DNA of 7,821 nt, taken from the NCBI GenBank assembly GCA_018676275.1, contig JABHFC010000392.1:1-7821 (forward strand). Direction: 5' to 3'. Numbering within the stretch: position 1 is the first letter of the stretch; each line of letters begins with the position of its first letter. The notes beneath the pieces were generated by a model. That model was given only the letters and a program-made list of their open reading frames with translations. It was not told the origin of the DNA and did not search any database. The position numbers and the translations under genes were made by a program. The stretch is from Gammaproteobacteria bacterium (GTDB lineage Bacteria; Pseudomonadota; Gammaproteobacteria; Eutrophobiales; Eutrophobiaceae). Shown here piece after piece: positions 1-5,673 of this stretch.

Positions 1-408
1 ATTATCAAGGTCCATTAACACCTGAGAGCAGGTTTTTCGTACTTCACCGGCTGACTGTTCAATAGAAACTGATTTTGCTTTTCCCAGCTCATTGAAAAAA
101 AAGTATTTCAGGGTTTCATCTTTATCTTTAGATTTCGGACTCTCTGTTTCCTCCGCAGTTCTGACTTCATTTTCAAACAGGTTTATGAGACGTCTTTCAA
201 AGCGCAGCTTTATTTCTGTTCGTTTTATTCGTAACTCACGGACTGCCTCATAGCACGCTGTCTCTCCCATTTCTCCATTTTTGTCCTGCGCCATTTTCAT
301 CAAATTATCATCAACCTCATTTAACATGCCTGTTAATGAAGTTCGCATGCGTTTTGTCATCAATTGACGACATTCATTCAACAAGATTGTTTGACCTGTT
401 TGTAACAT
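1..408 (-). CDS. DUF1631 family protein, N-terminal part (runs off the left edge)
   Basis: The reading frame stays open from an ATG at 408 down to base 1, giving 136 residues with no stop, so the C-terminal part lies outside the window. The translation begins MLQTGQTILLNECRQLM and continues with TSLTGMLNEVDDNLMKMA and then CYEAVRELRIKRTEIKLRFER. This matches the start of DUF1631 proteins as I know them: a helical C-R-x-L segment, a 'DDNL' helix, then an E-x-R-x-K-R helix. DUF1631 proteins are long, cytosolic-looking proteobacterial proteins with no established function. An AGGAAA ribosome site (416-421) lies 7 bases before the ATG. The second half of the visible part (about residues 90-136) is charged and looks like a linker. 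The gene diverges from the small gene at 760. Family call fairly sure; function unknown. Confidence 0.8.
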   Translation of the reverse strand, partial: MLQTGQTILLNECRQLMTKRMRTSLTGMLNEVDDNLMKMAQDKNGEMGETACYEAVRELRIKRTEIKLRFERRLINLFENEVRTAEETESPKSKDKDETLKYFFFNELGKAKSVSIEQSAGEVRKTCSQVLMDLDN

Positions 409-472
409 ATTTCGATTTCCTGTTTTTTACTCTACAATTTATATATTCAAATTAGCAGCTTGTAGCTTCTTA

Positions 473-504
473 CTGCATGTATATAGTAATAGCCGTTCAT
501 GCAG
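473..504. repeat. Inverted repeat CTGCATG/CATGCAG over the DUF1631 promoter
   Basis: CTGCATG at 473-479 is exactly complementary to CATGCAG at 498-504, with 18 bases between. One arm falls in the spacer of the candidate minus-strand promoter and the other at its expected start point, which is where a repressor would bind. It could also be a chance 7-base match; there is no independent support. Confidence 0.3.
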
Positions 505-515
505 GGTAATGACAA
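486..515 (-). promoter_or_regulatory. Candidate sigma-70 promoter for the DUF1631 gene
   Basis: Reading the minus strand, TTGTCA (510-515, 5 of 6 to the -35 consensus) is followed after 18 bases by TATTAC (486-491, 4 of 6 to the -10). It would start transcription near 479, giving a leader of about 70 bases before the ATG at 408. This is inferred from motif match only. Confidence 0.4.
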
Positions 516-620
516 GCCTGATTAGCGGTATTGGGAGATAGTTCACATACAGTAGTGAGCAAATTGAGACCTGGTTCACGTCCAGACCAGTAAAATCAAA
601 TTATTTTTTGTCACAAACAG

Positions 621-650
621 AAACAATGTCTCCGATTGCAGACAGTGTTT
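621..650. promoter_or_regulatory. Interrupted palindrome, candidate activator site (UAS) for the sigma-54 promoter
   Basis: The arms AAACAATGTCT (621-631) and AGACAGTGTTT (640-650) pair at 10 of 11 positions around an 8-base centre. The centre of symmetry (about 635.5) lies some 97 bases upstream of the start point predicted from the -24/-12 element at 706-723. That is within the usual range for an enhancer-binding activator of sigma-54. The half site contains TGTC, and another TGTC occurs just upstream at 609-612. Which activator would bind cannot be told from the sequence. Confidence 0.5.
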
Positions 651-675
651 TCAGGAACTCCAGACTGCATATATT

Positions 676-688
676 TAACTTATTGTTA
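676..688 (-). promoter_or_regulatory. Candidate IHF binding site
   Basis: TAACTTATTGTTA fits the reverse of the IHF consensus WATCAANNNNTTR at all but one position. It lies between the palindrome at 621-650 and the sigma-54 element at 706-723, near -51 to the predicted start. That is where IHF bends DNA to bring the activator to the polymerase. The surroundings are very AT-rich, so a chance match is possible. A second near match (594-606) lies farther upstream, outside this arrangement. Confidence 0.4.
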
Positions 689-705
689 TTTATATTGTTT
701 TCGAT

Positions 706-723
706 CTGGCATACACATTGCGA
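706..723 (+). promoter_or_regulatory. Candidate sigma-54 (-24/-12) promoter for the small gene at 760
   Basis: CTGGCATACACATTGCGA matches the sigma-54 consensus YTGGCACG-N4-TTGCW. It has the invariant GG (708-709) and GC (720-721) at the obligatory 10-base separation, plus the full TTGC. Mismatches are T for C and A for G in the -24 block, and the last base. Transcription would start near 733, about 27 bases before the ATG. Support comes from the palindrome and IHF-like site at the right distances upstream. Confidence 0.6.
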
Positions 724-759
724 TGGATAATTCAGCTCAAATCACCTGGATAAAAAACA

Positions 760-1086
760 ATGAGTACCGGCAAAATCGAACTGGACCAAATTAAAAAACA
801 ACAACTGGAGTTTCAGGACCTGGTAGATGAATGTAATCGAAACGAATTAGGTCAATGTGCAAAATTGCTGGCTATGTATATAGCGGTATATAAGCAGGAA
901 TTTGGAGAGCTACCAATAGAAAATCTATTGAATATGTCTGAGAGCTTATTGGTAGGTCAGGAACTCTCTCAAATCATTCAGGATGGAATTGAAGAAGCTT
1001 CCTCTATGTTAAGGATGGTGCACAATGAGCAGCAAAGGCCAAAAGCTACTTTTTATTATAAACCGAGCTGCAGCACTATAAACTAG
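760..1086 (+). CDS. Small helical protein of unknown function
   Basis: This 108-residue protein is not one I recognise. It has no signal peptide and no membrane segment. Most of it should form alpha helices: residues about 5-30 are charged and glutamine-rich, 33-50 amphipathic, and 55-90 again helical with an acidic face. The last 15 residues (about 94-108) look disordered. It resembles a small regulatory or adaptor protein more than an enzyme. The ATG at 760 has only a weak ribosome site (GGA, 9 bases upstream). It is the natural start because it sits just behind a candidate sigma-54 promoter (706-723). It diverges from the DUF1631 gene and converges on the DUF2207 gene 18 bases away. Sigma-54 control would suggest a role in motility, surface structures, nitrogen or stress, but this is inference only. 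Confidence 0.7.
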   Translation: MSTGKIELDQIKKQQLEFQDLVDECNRNELGQCAKLLAMYIAVYKQEFGELPIENLLNMSESLLVGQELSQIIQDGIEEASSMLRMVHNEQQRPKATFYYKPSCSTIN

Positions 1087-1100
1087 CTTTTTAGATAGTG
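1074..1100. terminator. Weak stem-loop between two convergent genes
   Basis: CACTAT (1074-1079) pairs exactly with ATAGTG (1095-1100), and CTA/TAG inside can extend the stem. It spans the stop of the small gene and ends just before the stop of the DUF2207 gene. No run of T follows on either strand and the stem is AT-rich, so it would be a poor intrinsic terminator. It is listed for its position only. Confidence 0.25.
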
Positions 1101-1104
1101 AGAA

Positions 1105-3009
1105 TTACCAGCCGCCACCACCACCACCACCTCCTCCTCCCCCGGAGAATCCGCCACCACCTCCTCCTGAACTGGAACCGGGTGCTGTTGATGATGAGGC
1201 AATTGCGTTAGTAAATGAAGAACCTAATGATGATGAAAAATCACCAATGTGATAATTATCCCAATGTGATCCGTGGTACCAGCCTGGATGATAATTTGCA
1301 CCACCTGAAGCCTGTGCCTTAACAAGAACATCGGCAAACTGTTCTCCCCATTTTTGTTCTATACCCATGGCCAGAGCAAAAGGCAAATATTTCTCAAACA
1401 ACTCAGGGCATCGACCTTTAGGGTGCTTGTAATCCAGCTCATGCCTCTCTGCAATATCAATATAGCGTCTGAAACCTTCAACTTTGTCCAGTAATTTTCG
1501 ACCAACCAGGGTCGGGGCTTTCATTAGTTCGTAGAATATCCAGTTAACAACAATGGCCACCAGTAATATTATTACGACACTTAGCGATGAAGCTTTTGCC
1601 AACATTGTTAAGCCCATTACTTCACCGCCGACAAAAGGTATGGCAAAGGCTGTAGCAAAAACCGCCGCCATAACGCTTCCTGCACTATGAGCACTACGCC
1701 ATAAGCTAAATGCGTTTGAAAGAAGAAACAAAACGCCTGTTGACCAGCCAGTGAGCCAAACTATCATGAACATACTTGCCGCAATATCAAGATGAGTTGG
1801 TTGGCTAAACAAGGTTGCGAGTAGGATGCAAATTGTAATTCCAAGGCCGAGGAAGGTTAGCGTCCGATTAGTGAGAAAATATTCTTTTTCATAATTTAAT
1901 TTTAGCGACTCTTTATGAACATCCATTGCATCGCTAATTCGTTCATGATTACTTTGTTCAAGGACTATAGTTCTGCCTGAGCGAAACAACCTGGTTGCCA
2001 GGCGCTTTTCACCAGCAGCCATATCAACCACATCACCGGTTTTTTTCAGCGTATATTCATTATCCGATTCGCTAATAGTTAAATAACCTTTAACCGCCAG
2101 ATTAATTATTGCTGCTGCAAAACAGGTTTTGTCGTATCCCATTTTTTCGATAAAACGAATAGATGCAGGCGAATAGCCTTCCGGTGGTTCGTATTCTGCA
2201 ACGACAACTCCTTTTTCAGGATCTTTACCAAACTTCACCCATGCCAGTGAATAGTATCCCAGCAGAAACAACAGGCCTAAGCAGGCTATCAATATATGCC
2301 TGTTGTCCTTCAACACATAAGTGAAGCGTTCGGACCTGCTTGGTTCCGCTATAATGCCCTTGGGCCAGCCTACAACAATTGTTAAGCCTTCCCTCTTCTG
2401 CAGCGGGCGTGCAGCTTTTATACGAATAGCATCACTATTTGATCGTTCTGAGGTAAATCGTTGTTCCTTACTGCCTGCTTTCCCCGTATATGCCTCGGCA
2501 GTGATGTCATAAAAAGAGATGCCTGCTGGTAAATGGACATCTGCACTTGCTCTATCTATAGGAAAATTCCAGCCATTGCCGGTAACGTTCCAGTAGAGTT
2601 CATCGTGTTTTTCAAAGAAACCTAGTTGACGGTTGGTCAGGTAAACAAGACTGTAAGTATATTCACCTGCTTGTAATAGTCTGTCCTTGTTACCAAAATA
2701 TATTCGAGTGCCATTTGATTGAGCCTTTGTATGATAAGCCTCTGGATATCCATCGCGACTCACTGAATTGATTGTAAAACCTACTTTATAGCGATTACCC
2801 AGCCTGTCCTTGTAAGTAGTCGGGAAATCACGATAGATGCCACGTTTAATATTTTTACCTTCTGCTCTAACAGTGATCGTTTCCGTCACCTTCATACTGC
2901 CATCTTTTAGAACATTGATGTCGCTGTGAAAGGAAAGAATCCGTTCATCCGCCTGAACCCCGGGAGATAAAACAAGAATGCAGTAAATTGTAAGAAATAT
3001 GCGTTTCAT
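1105..3009 (-). CDS. DUF2207 family membrane protein with glycine-only C-terminus
   Basis: This 634-residue protein has a signal peptide (hydrophobic 4-15, likely cut after VQA at 20). An extracytoplasmic DUF2207 domain follows at about 21-225, rich in beta strands and carrying RGIYRDFPT (56-64) and WNVTGNGWNFP (140-150). Membrane segments lie near 239-257, 383-401, 408-431, 443-466 and 475-494. Between the first two is a cytosolic stretch with the family motif EYEPPEGYSPA (272-282). After the last come the conserved GFRRYI and FEKYLPFALAMGI segments (512-552). The tail (615-634) is almost pure glycine ending in W. Length and order are typical of the family to which E. coli YciQ belongs. Its role is unsettled, with links to the envelope through LemA partners. 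The ATG at 3009 follows lemA by 22 bases without a clear ribosome site, suggesting coupling to lemA translation. Confidence 0.9.
   Translation of the reverse strand: MKRIFLTIYCILVLSPGVQADERILSFHSDINVLKDGSMKVTETITVRAEGKNIKRGIYRDFPTTYKDRLGNRYKVGFTINSVSRDGYPEAYHTKAQSNGTRIYFGNKDRLLQAGEYTYSLVYLTNRQLGFFEKHDELYWNVTGNGWNFPIDRASADVHLPAGISFYDITAEAYTGKAGSKEQRFTSERSNSDAIRIKAARPLQKREGLTIVVGWPKGIIAEPSRSERFTYVLKDNRHILIACLGLLFLLGYYSLAWVKFGKDPEKGVVVAEYEPPEGYSPASIRFIEKMGYDKTCFAAAIINLAVKGYLTISESDNEYTLKKTGDVVDMAAGEKRLATRLFRSGRTIVLEQSNHERISDAMDVHKESLKLNYEKEYFLTNRTLTFLGLGITICILLATLFSQPTHLDIAASMFMIVWLTGWSTGVLFLLSNAFSLWRSAHSAGSVMAAVFATAFAIPFVGGEVMGLTMLAKASSLSVVIILLVAIVVNWIFYELMKAPTLVGRKLLDKVEGFRRYIDIAERHELDYKHPKGRCPELFEKYLPFALAMGIEQKWGEQFADVLVKAQASGGANYHPGWYHGSHWDNYHIGDFSSSLGSSFTNAIASSSTAPGSSSGGGGGGFSGGGGGGGGGGGW
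1111..1167. repeat. Glycine-codon triplet repeat (GGN tract)
   Basis: On the plus strand this reads as runs of acc/tcc/gcc triplets. On the coding strand they give eleven glycine codons (1111-1143), then Ser and Phe codons, then six more glycines (1150-1167). The codons vary within the tract (GGT, GGA, GGC, GGG), so part of the run is kept by selection on the protein rather than by pure slippage. The longest perfect run is five GGT codons (1117-1131), which could still change length by slippage. Confidence 0.85.
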
Positions 3010-3031
3010 TGTGACATTTTCATTATCCAGG

Positions 3032-3547
3032 CTAGTCCTCTGACATCTCGAAAAACTCAGCTTGCTGGAATTTGAACAAATTTGCTATGAACATATCCGG
3101 AAACGATTCGATACGGACGTTCAGATTCCTGACACAACCATTATAATAACGTCTTGCGTACTGTATATGTTTCTCCACTTCAGTCAGGTTAAGCTGAAGA
3201 TCGAGAAAGGACTGGTTGGCTTTCAGATCAGGATAGGCTTCAGCCAATGCAATTAAGCGTTGAAGATTATTACCAAGTTGAGTTTCCAGGCTACCTCTTT
3301 CAGACACTGCTGAAACCTTTTCGCCCGTATTTCGCATTTCGGTAACAGCTTCAAGAGTGGCCGACTCATAGGAGGCATATTGTTTAACTGCTTCTACCAG
3401 TTTTGGGATAAGATCATAACGACGTCTGAGCTGAACATCGATATCACTCCATGCTGTCAAAACGCGATTTTTATCCCGCACCAGAAGGTTAAAAATAACA
3501 ATTGCCCATACGACAAAAATAACTATCAGGTATAGAAGTATTTCCAA
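3032..3547 (-). CDS. LemA family protein
   Basis: This 171-residue protein has one N-terminal membrane anchor (residues about 3-21) and a helical-bundle body. The signature LemA segments are present: AWSDIDVQLRRRYDLIPKLV (32-51), EAYPDLKANQSFLDLQ (103-118) and the end segment with ARRYYNGCVRNLN, IESFP (146-150) and QQAEFFE (161-167). It is slightly shorter than the usual 180-200. The start is TTG at 3545-3547. A TGA stands in frame two codons upstream, and GAGG (3556-3559) lies 8 bases before the TTG. The nearby ATG (3559-3561) and GTG are out of frame. LemA proteins are membrane-anchored, bacterial and of unknown biochemical role; they are frequently encoded next to DUF2207 or TPM-domain proteins, as here. 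It forms an operon with the DUF2207 gene. Confidence 0.93.
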   Translation of the reverse strand: MEILLYLIVIFVVWAIVIFNLLVRDKNRVLTAWSDIDVQLRRRYDLIPKLVEAVKQYASYESATLEAVTEMRNTGEKVSAVSERGSLETQLGNNLQRLIALAEAYPDLKANQSFLDLQLNLTEVEKHIQYARRYYNGCVRNLNVRIESFPDMFIANLFKFQQAEFFEMSED

Positions 3548-3555
3548 GTCTCACG

Positions 3556-3559
3556 CCTC
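3556..3559 (-). promoter_or_regulatory. Ribosome binding site that fixes the TTG start of lemA
   Basis: GAGG on the minus strand lies 8 bases upstream of TTG (3547-3545). No in-frame ATG or GTG exists between the upstream in-frame TGA and this TTG, so the pair decides the start. Confidence 0.6.
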
Positions 3560-3590
3560 ATTCTATTGTTGTATAATCCAGTTCCAGTGC

Positions 3591-3620
3591 ACTATATATT
3601 GAGTATTGAAAAATATCCAA
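3591..3620 (-). promoter_or_regulatory. Candidate promoter for the lemA-DUF2207 operon
   Basis: On the minus strand TTGGAT (3615-3620) and TATAGT (3591-3596, 5 of 6 to the -10 consensus) are separated by 18 bases. The start would fall near 3584, about 37 bases before the TTG. The whole 117-base gap to the divergent gene is AT-rich, so other -10-like words exist, including a perfect TATAAT on the plus strand at 3572-3577 that lacks a good -35. Confidence 0.35.
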
Positions 3621-3664
3621 ACTACATCTCATAAAGCTAAATAGACAACCTTTCATAAAATATA

Positions 3665-4375
3665 ATGAATAAAGAAAATAAGTATCGCGAACTCTTTGCG
3701 GATTTACCTGAAGCTGTATATGAACCGCTTCAGTTTACCGGCTACCCTGAAGAAGAAATGTTACAACGAGCCAGAGACTGGTATGAGGAATGTGAACGTA
3801 GACGTACTACCCGGCATTTTTCAACAAAGCCTGTAGCGAAAGAGTTGATTGAACTGGCAATAGCAACCGCCAATACGGCCCCTTCCGGTGCACATTTACA
3901 ACCCTGGAAGTTTGTCGCCATTGATAGTCCTGCATTAAAGCAAACTATACGCGACGTCACCGAAGAAGAAGAATACAAGACTTATACTGAGCGCATGACC
4001 GATGAATGGCGTCAGGATCTGGCAAAACTCGGGACAGACTGGGTTAAAACGCATATTACTGACGCACCCTGGGTAGTAGTGTTATTTAAGGAACGTTATT
4101 CCCTGAAAGAAGATGGCAAGAAAAAGAAACACTATTATGTAGATGAAAGCGTAGGGATTTGTGCAGGCTTATTCATTTCCGCCATTCATCACATGGGCTT
4201 GAGCACACTCACGCATACGCCCAACCCAATGGGCTTTCTTAATGAATTACTAAAGCGTCCGCCTAATGAATCAGCCGTATTGTTATTCCCTGTTGGCTAT
4301 CCATCAGATACTGCACAGGTACCAAAAATAGCAAGAAAACCACTGGAAGATATTGTGCAGTGGAATGACGGCTAA
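3665..4375 (+). CDS. Iodotyrosine deiodinase-like FMN flavoprotein (nitroreductase fold)
   Basis: This 236-residue protein is of the nitroreductase superfamily. The FMN-contact stretches are visible: RRTTR (46-50), TAPSGAH (71-77), LTHTP (182-186), PVGYP (209-213) and ARKPL (223-227). It aligns without gaps to the active-site lid region of mammalian iodotyrosine deiodinase. E103, Y107 and K128 fall at the spacing of the human E157, Y161 and K182, which bind the zwitterion of mono- and diiodotyrosine. The lid helix EEEEYKTYTERM (100-111) is characteristic. There is no membrane anchor, so it should be cytosolic and dimeric. The expected reaction is FMN-dependent reductive dehalogenation of halotyrosines, with the actual substrate and reductant unknown. 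The ATG has no clear ribosome site, although the upstream region is AT-rich. It is transcribed away from lemA and toward the rhodanese gene. The subfamily call is firm; true deiodinase activity is inferred. Confidence 0.85.
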   Translation: MNKENKYRELFADLPEAVYEPLQFTGYPEEEMLQRARDWYEECERRRTTRHFSTKPVAKELIELAIATANTAPSGAHLQPWKFVAIDSPALKQTIRDVTEEEEYKTYTERMTDEWRQDLAKLGTDWVKTHITDAPWVVVLFKERYSLKEDGKKKKHYYVDESVGICAGLFISAIHHMGLSTLTHTPNPMGFLNELLKRPPNESAVLLFPVGYPSDTAQVPKIARKPLEDIVQWNDG

Positions 4376-4402
4376 AATTAGCTCGACTTTAGTGCTCGAT
4401 AG

Positions 4403-4891
4403 TTATTTTTTATTCGGGCCGGGTTTTTCATAAGCCTGCTTTGTTCCATAGTAAGAACTCAAACCCTGGATTCCACCGCTCAATATTTGAACGTTATTAA
4501 AGCCAATATGACGAAGTGATATCCCTGCTGCGGTCGCCCTTCCACCCGATTTACATATAATCACAACCGGTTTATTCGTAGGAATCTTCTTTAAATTCAT
4601 TGGGTCAAATAGCTGATCCATCGGAATGCGAATACTATTTTTCAGTGCCAAAGACACCACTCCAGTTTCCCCCGGCGTTCTTATATCTATAGCCAAATAG
4701 TCTTGACCTTCTTTAATATTATTCGTAAAGGTTTTTGCATCAATAAACTGGAATACCTCAGCCACATCTGCACCACTTGCCTCGGAAAAAAACTTTGCAT
4801 AACTTTCTGCCATTTCCGTATCGTAAGACCATGTCACAGAACTGATACTCATACATAGCCCGCTTATCACTACCAGAAGTTTATTTTTCAT
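4403..4891 (-). CDS. Exported single-domain rhodanese-like protein
   Basis: This 162-residue protein has a signal peptide (hydrophobic about 5-20, cut probably near residue 22). One rhodanese domain follows at about 45-147. The conserved IDIRTPGE (68-75) and the active-site loop CKSGGRA (113-119) are present, with C113 as the sulfur-accepting residue, followed by the typical 'GFNNVQILSGGIQGL' end (130-144). A persulfide-carrying or sulfur-sensing role in the periplasm is likely; the donor is unknown. The ATG is preceded by an AAGAGA ribosome site about 7 bases upstream. It is downstream of the ABM gene on the same strand with 43 bases between, possibly in one transcript, and convergent with the deiodinase-like gene. 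Confidence 0.88.
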   Translation of the reverse strand: MKNKLLVVISGLCMSISSVTWSYDTEMAESYAKFFSEASGADVAEVFQFIDAKTFTNNIKEGQDYLAIDIRTPGETGVVSLALKNSIRIPMDQLFDPMNLKKIPTNKPVVIICKSGGRATAAGISLRHIGFNNVQILSGGIQGLSSYYGTKQAYEKPGPNKK

Positions 4892-4910
4892 GTTTTTATC
4901 TCTTATTTTG

Positions 4911-4926
4911 ATTCAAAGAATTGAAT
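4911..4926. repeat. Short AT-rich inverted repeat between the ABM and rhodanese genes
   Basis: ATTCAA (4911-4916) and TTGAAT (4921-4926) form a 6-base stem with a 4-base loop, 8 bases past the ABM stop. The stem is weak and no T run follows. It might attenuate transcription between the two genes or be the operator of a separate rhodanese promoter; neither is shown. Confidence 0.2.
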
Positions 4927-4934
4927 AATCATTA

Positions 4935-5216
4935 TTATTTTACCAATTCAGATTGATAATTCCTTTCTACATTTTTTGATACTTTCGCCCAGTTTGAATT
5001 TCGCACACGCTCTTGATGCAACTCAAATGAACGACTATCGGAAAATTCCTCGTACACATTAAAACGATTTATATTTTTCTCATCTTCAGATACTTCAAAT
5101 ACCAGACAACCTTCCTCTTGCAGGGTTAAATAGATGTGGTTTCGTAGTTCTTCCCTTACAGCAGGGAGATCTGCATCGGGAACCAGTATAAATCCCTTCA
5201 AGATCACTTTAGACAA
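4935..5216 (-). CDS. ABM-family (antibiotic biosynthesis monooxygenase-like, YgiN type) protein
   Basis: This 93-residue protein has the single ABM ferredoxin-like fold. The family marks are the opening strand KVILKGFILVPDADL (3-17), EEGCLVFEV (34-42), NRFNVYEEF (50-58) and the F-x-x-H helix (F64, H67). Relatives are small cofactor-free dimers; some oxidise quinols, and many have no known substrate. The start is TTG at 5214-5216: AAGGGG (5223-5228) lies 6 bases upstream. The ATG 5 bases before it is out of frame and stops after five codons. An in-frame TAA lies about eight codons upstream, so no other start is possible. It is followed by the rhodanese gene, and the VOC gene lies 75 bases upstream on the same strand. 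Confidence 0.85.
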   Translation of the reverse strand: MSKVILKGFILVPDADLPAVREELRNHIYLTLQEEGCLVFEVSEDEKNINRFNVYEEFSDSRSFELHQERVRNSNWAKVSKNVERNYQSELVK

Positions 5217-5222
5217 AACATG

Positions 5223-5228
5223 CCCCTT
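5223..5228 (-). promoter_or_regulatory. Strong ribosome binding site that fixes the TTG start of the ABM gene
   Basis: AAGGGG on the minus strand stands 6 bases before TTG (5216-5214). It also stands almost next to an out-of-frame ATG (5219-5221), which is too close to the ribosome site and opens only a five-codon frame. Confidence 0.6.
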
Positions 5229-5265
5229 ATAATCGTATTACGCTGCGATATCTAGTGCAAGATAA

Positions 5266-5279
5266 GAGCGTCCGCGCTC
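5266..5279 (-). terminator. Candidate terminator after the VOC gene
   Basis: GAGCG (5266-5270) and CGCTC (5275-5279) form a perfect 5-base GC-rich stem with a 4-base loop. It lies 12 bases past the VOC stop. On the minus strand it is followed by TTATCTT, a poor but present T-rich tail. It would end the DUF6122-VOC transcript before the ABM gene, which has its own strong ribosome site. Confidence 0.35.
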
Positions 5280-5291
5280 GTAAACAGCATG

Positions 5292-5672
5292 TCAGGCACG
5301 CTTTTCAACACGCCAGGGTGGATTCAGACGGTTTTCACCTGCCCAGTAAAGCTTTATTTTATTACCTGATGGATCATGTAACACTGCCTCTCTCCATAGA
5401 TAACCTTGATCAGTCGGATCTTGTTCAAATACAAAACCTTTGGTCTTTAACTTTTCAACCCACTCATCTAATTGCTCATGCTCAAAGTATATTACCGTGC
5501 CACATGCGGAATTAGTGTTTTCCAGAGAAAGTGAAAAAGATGAATCACCTTCTGGACATTCAAAACGAGCGTAATGAGGTGTATCCACGATTTGAGTAAA
5601 TCCGAGATTACGATAAAACTCGGTTGATTTATCCATATCATTAACCGGTAATGTAACTTGATTTAAATTCAC
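5292..5672 (-). CDS. VOC-family (glyoxalase/bleomycin-resistance-like) protein without usual metal ligands
   Basis: This 126-residue protein is one VOC module pair: LNQVTLPVNDMDKSTEFYRN (3-22), LGF (23-25), and the closing DPSGNKIKLYW (100-110). At the usual metal-ligand places the first strand has Q5 rather than His, the start of the third strand has T59 rather than His, and the last strand has K107 rather than Glu. It may therefore bind a ligand without metal or have a non-canonical centre. The start is GTG at 5670-5672: an in-frame TAA lies three codons upstream and no ATG is near. The DUF6122 stop is one base before the GTG, so translation is probably coupled. The C-terminal 15 residues are a basic tail beyond the domain. 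Family call firm; substrate unknown. Confidence 0.85.
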   Translation of the reverse strand: MNLNQVTLPVNDMDKSTEFYRNLGFTQIVDTPHYARFECPEGDSSFSLSLENTNSACGTVIYFEHEQLDEWVEKLKTKGFVFEQDPTDQGYLWREAVLHDPSGNKIKLYWAGENRLNPPWRVEKRA

Positions 5673-5673
5673 C

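Noticed and set aside
594..606. Second IHF-like match AATCAAATTATTT
   Set aside because: It lies upstream of the palindrome rather than between it and the promoter, and the region is AT-rich, so a chance match is likely.
723..794. ATG at 723 opening a 23-codon frame just before the small gene
   Set aside because: It is out of frame with the 760 gene, overlaps the candidate promoter, has no ribosome site and ends quickly.
2321..2512. Plus-strand open frame inside the DUF2207 gene
   Set aside because: It lies antisense within a well-supported coding region and its translation shows no family features.
3572..3577. Perfect TATAAT on the plus strand as promoter of the deiodinase-like gene
   Set aside because: The sequence 17 bases upstream (TCTCAC) is not a -35, there is no extended -10, and the leader would be nearly 90 bases; left as a possibility only.
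4376..4402. Possible terminator between the deiodinase-like and rhodanese genes
   Set aside because: The GCTCGA words are direct repeats and give only a 4-base TCGA stem; the nearby T run alone is not enough.
5217..5291. attC-like site between the VOC and ABM genes
   Set aside because: It contains a small hairpin, but no RYYYAAC or GTTRRRY core at either end.
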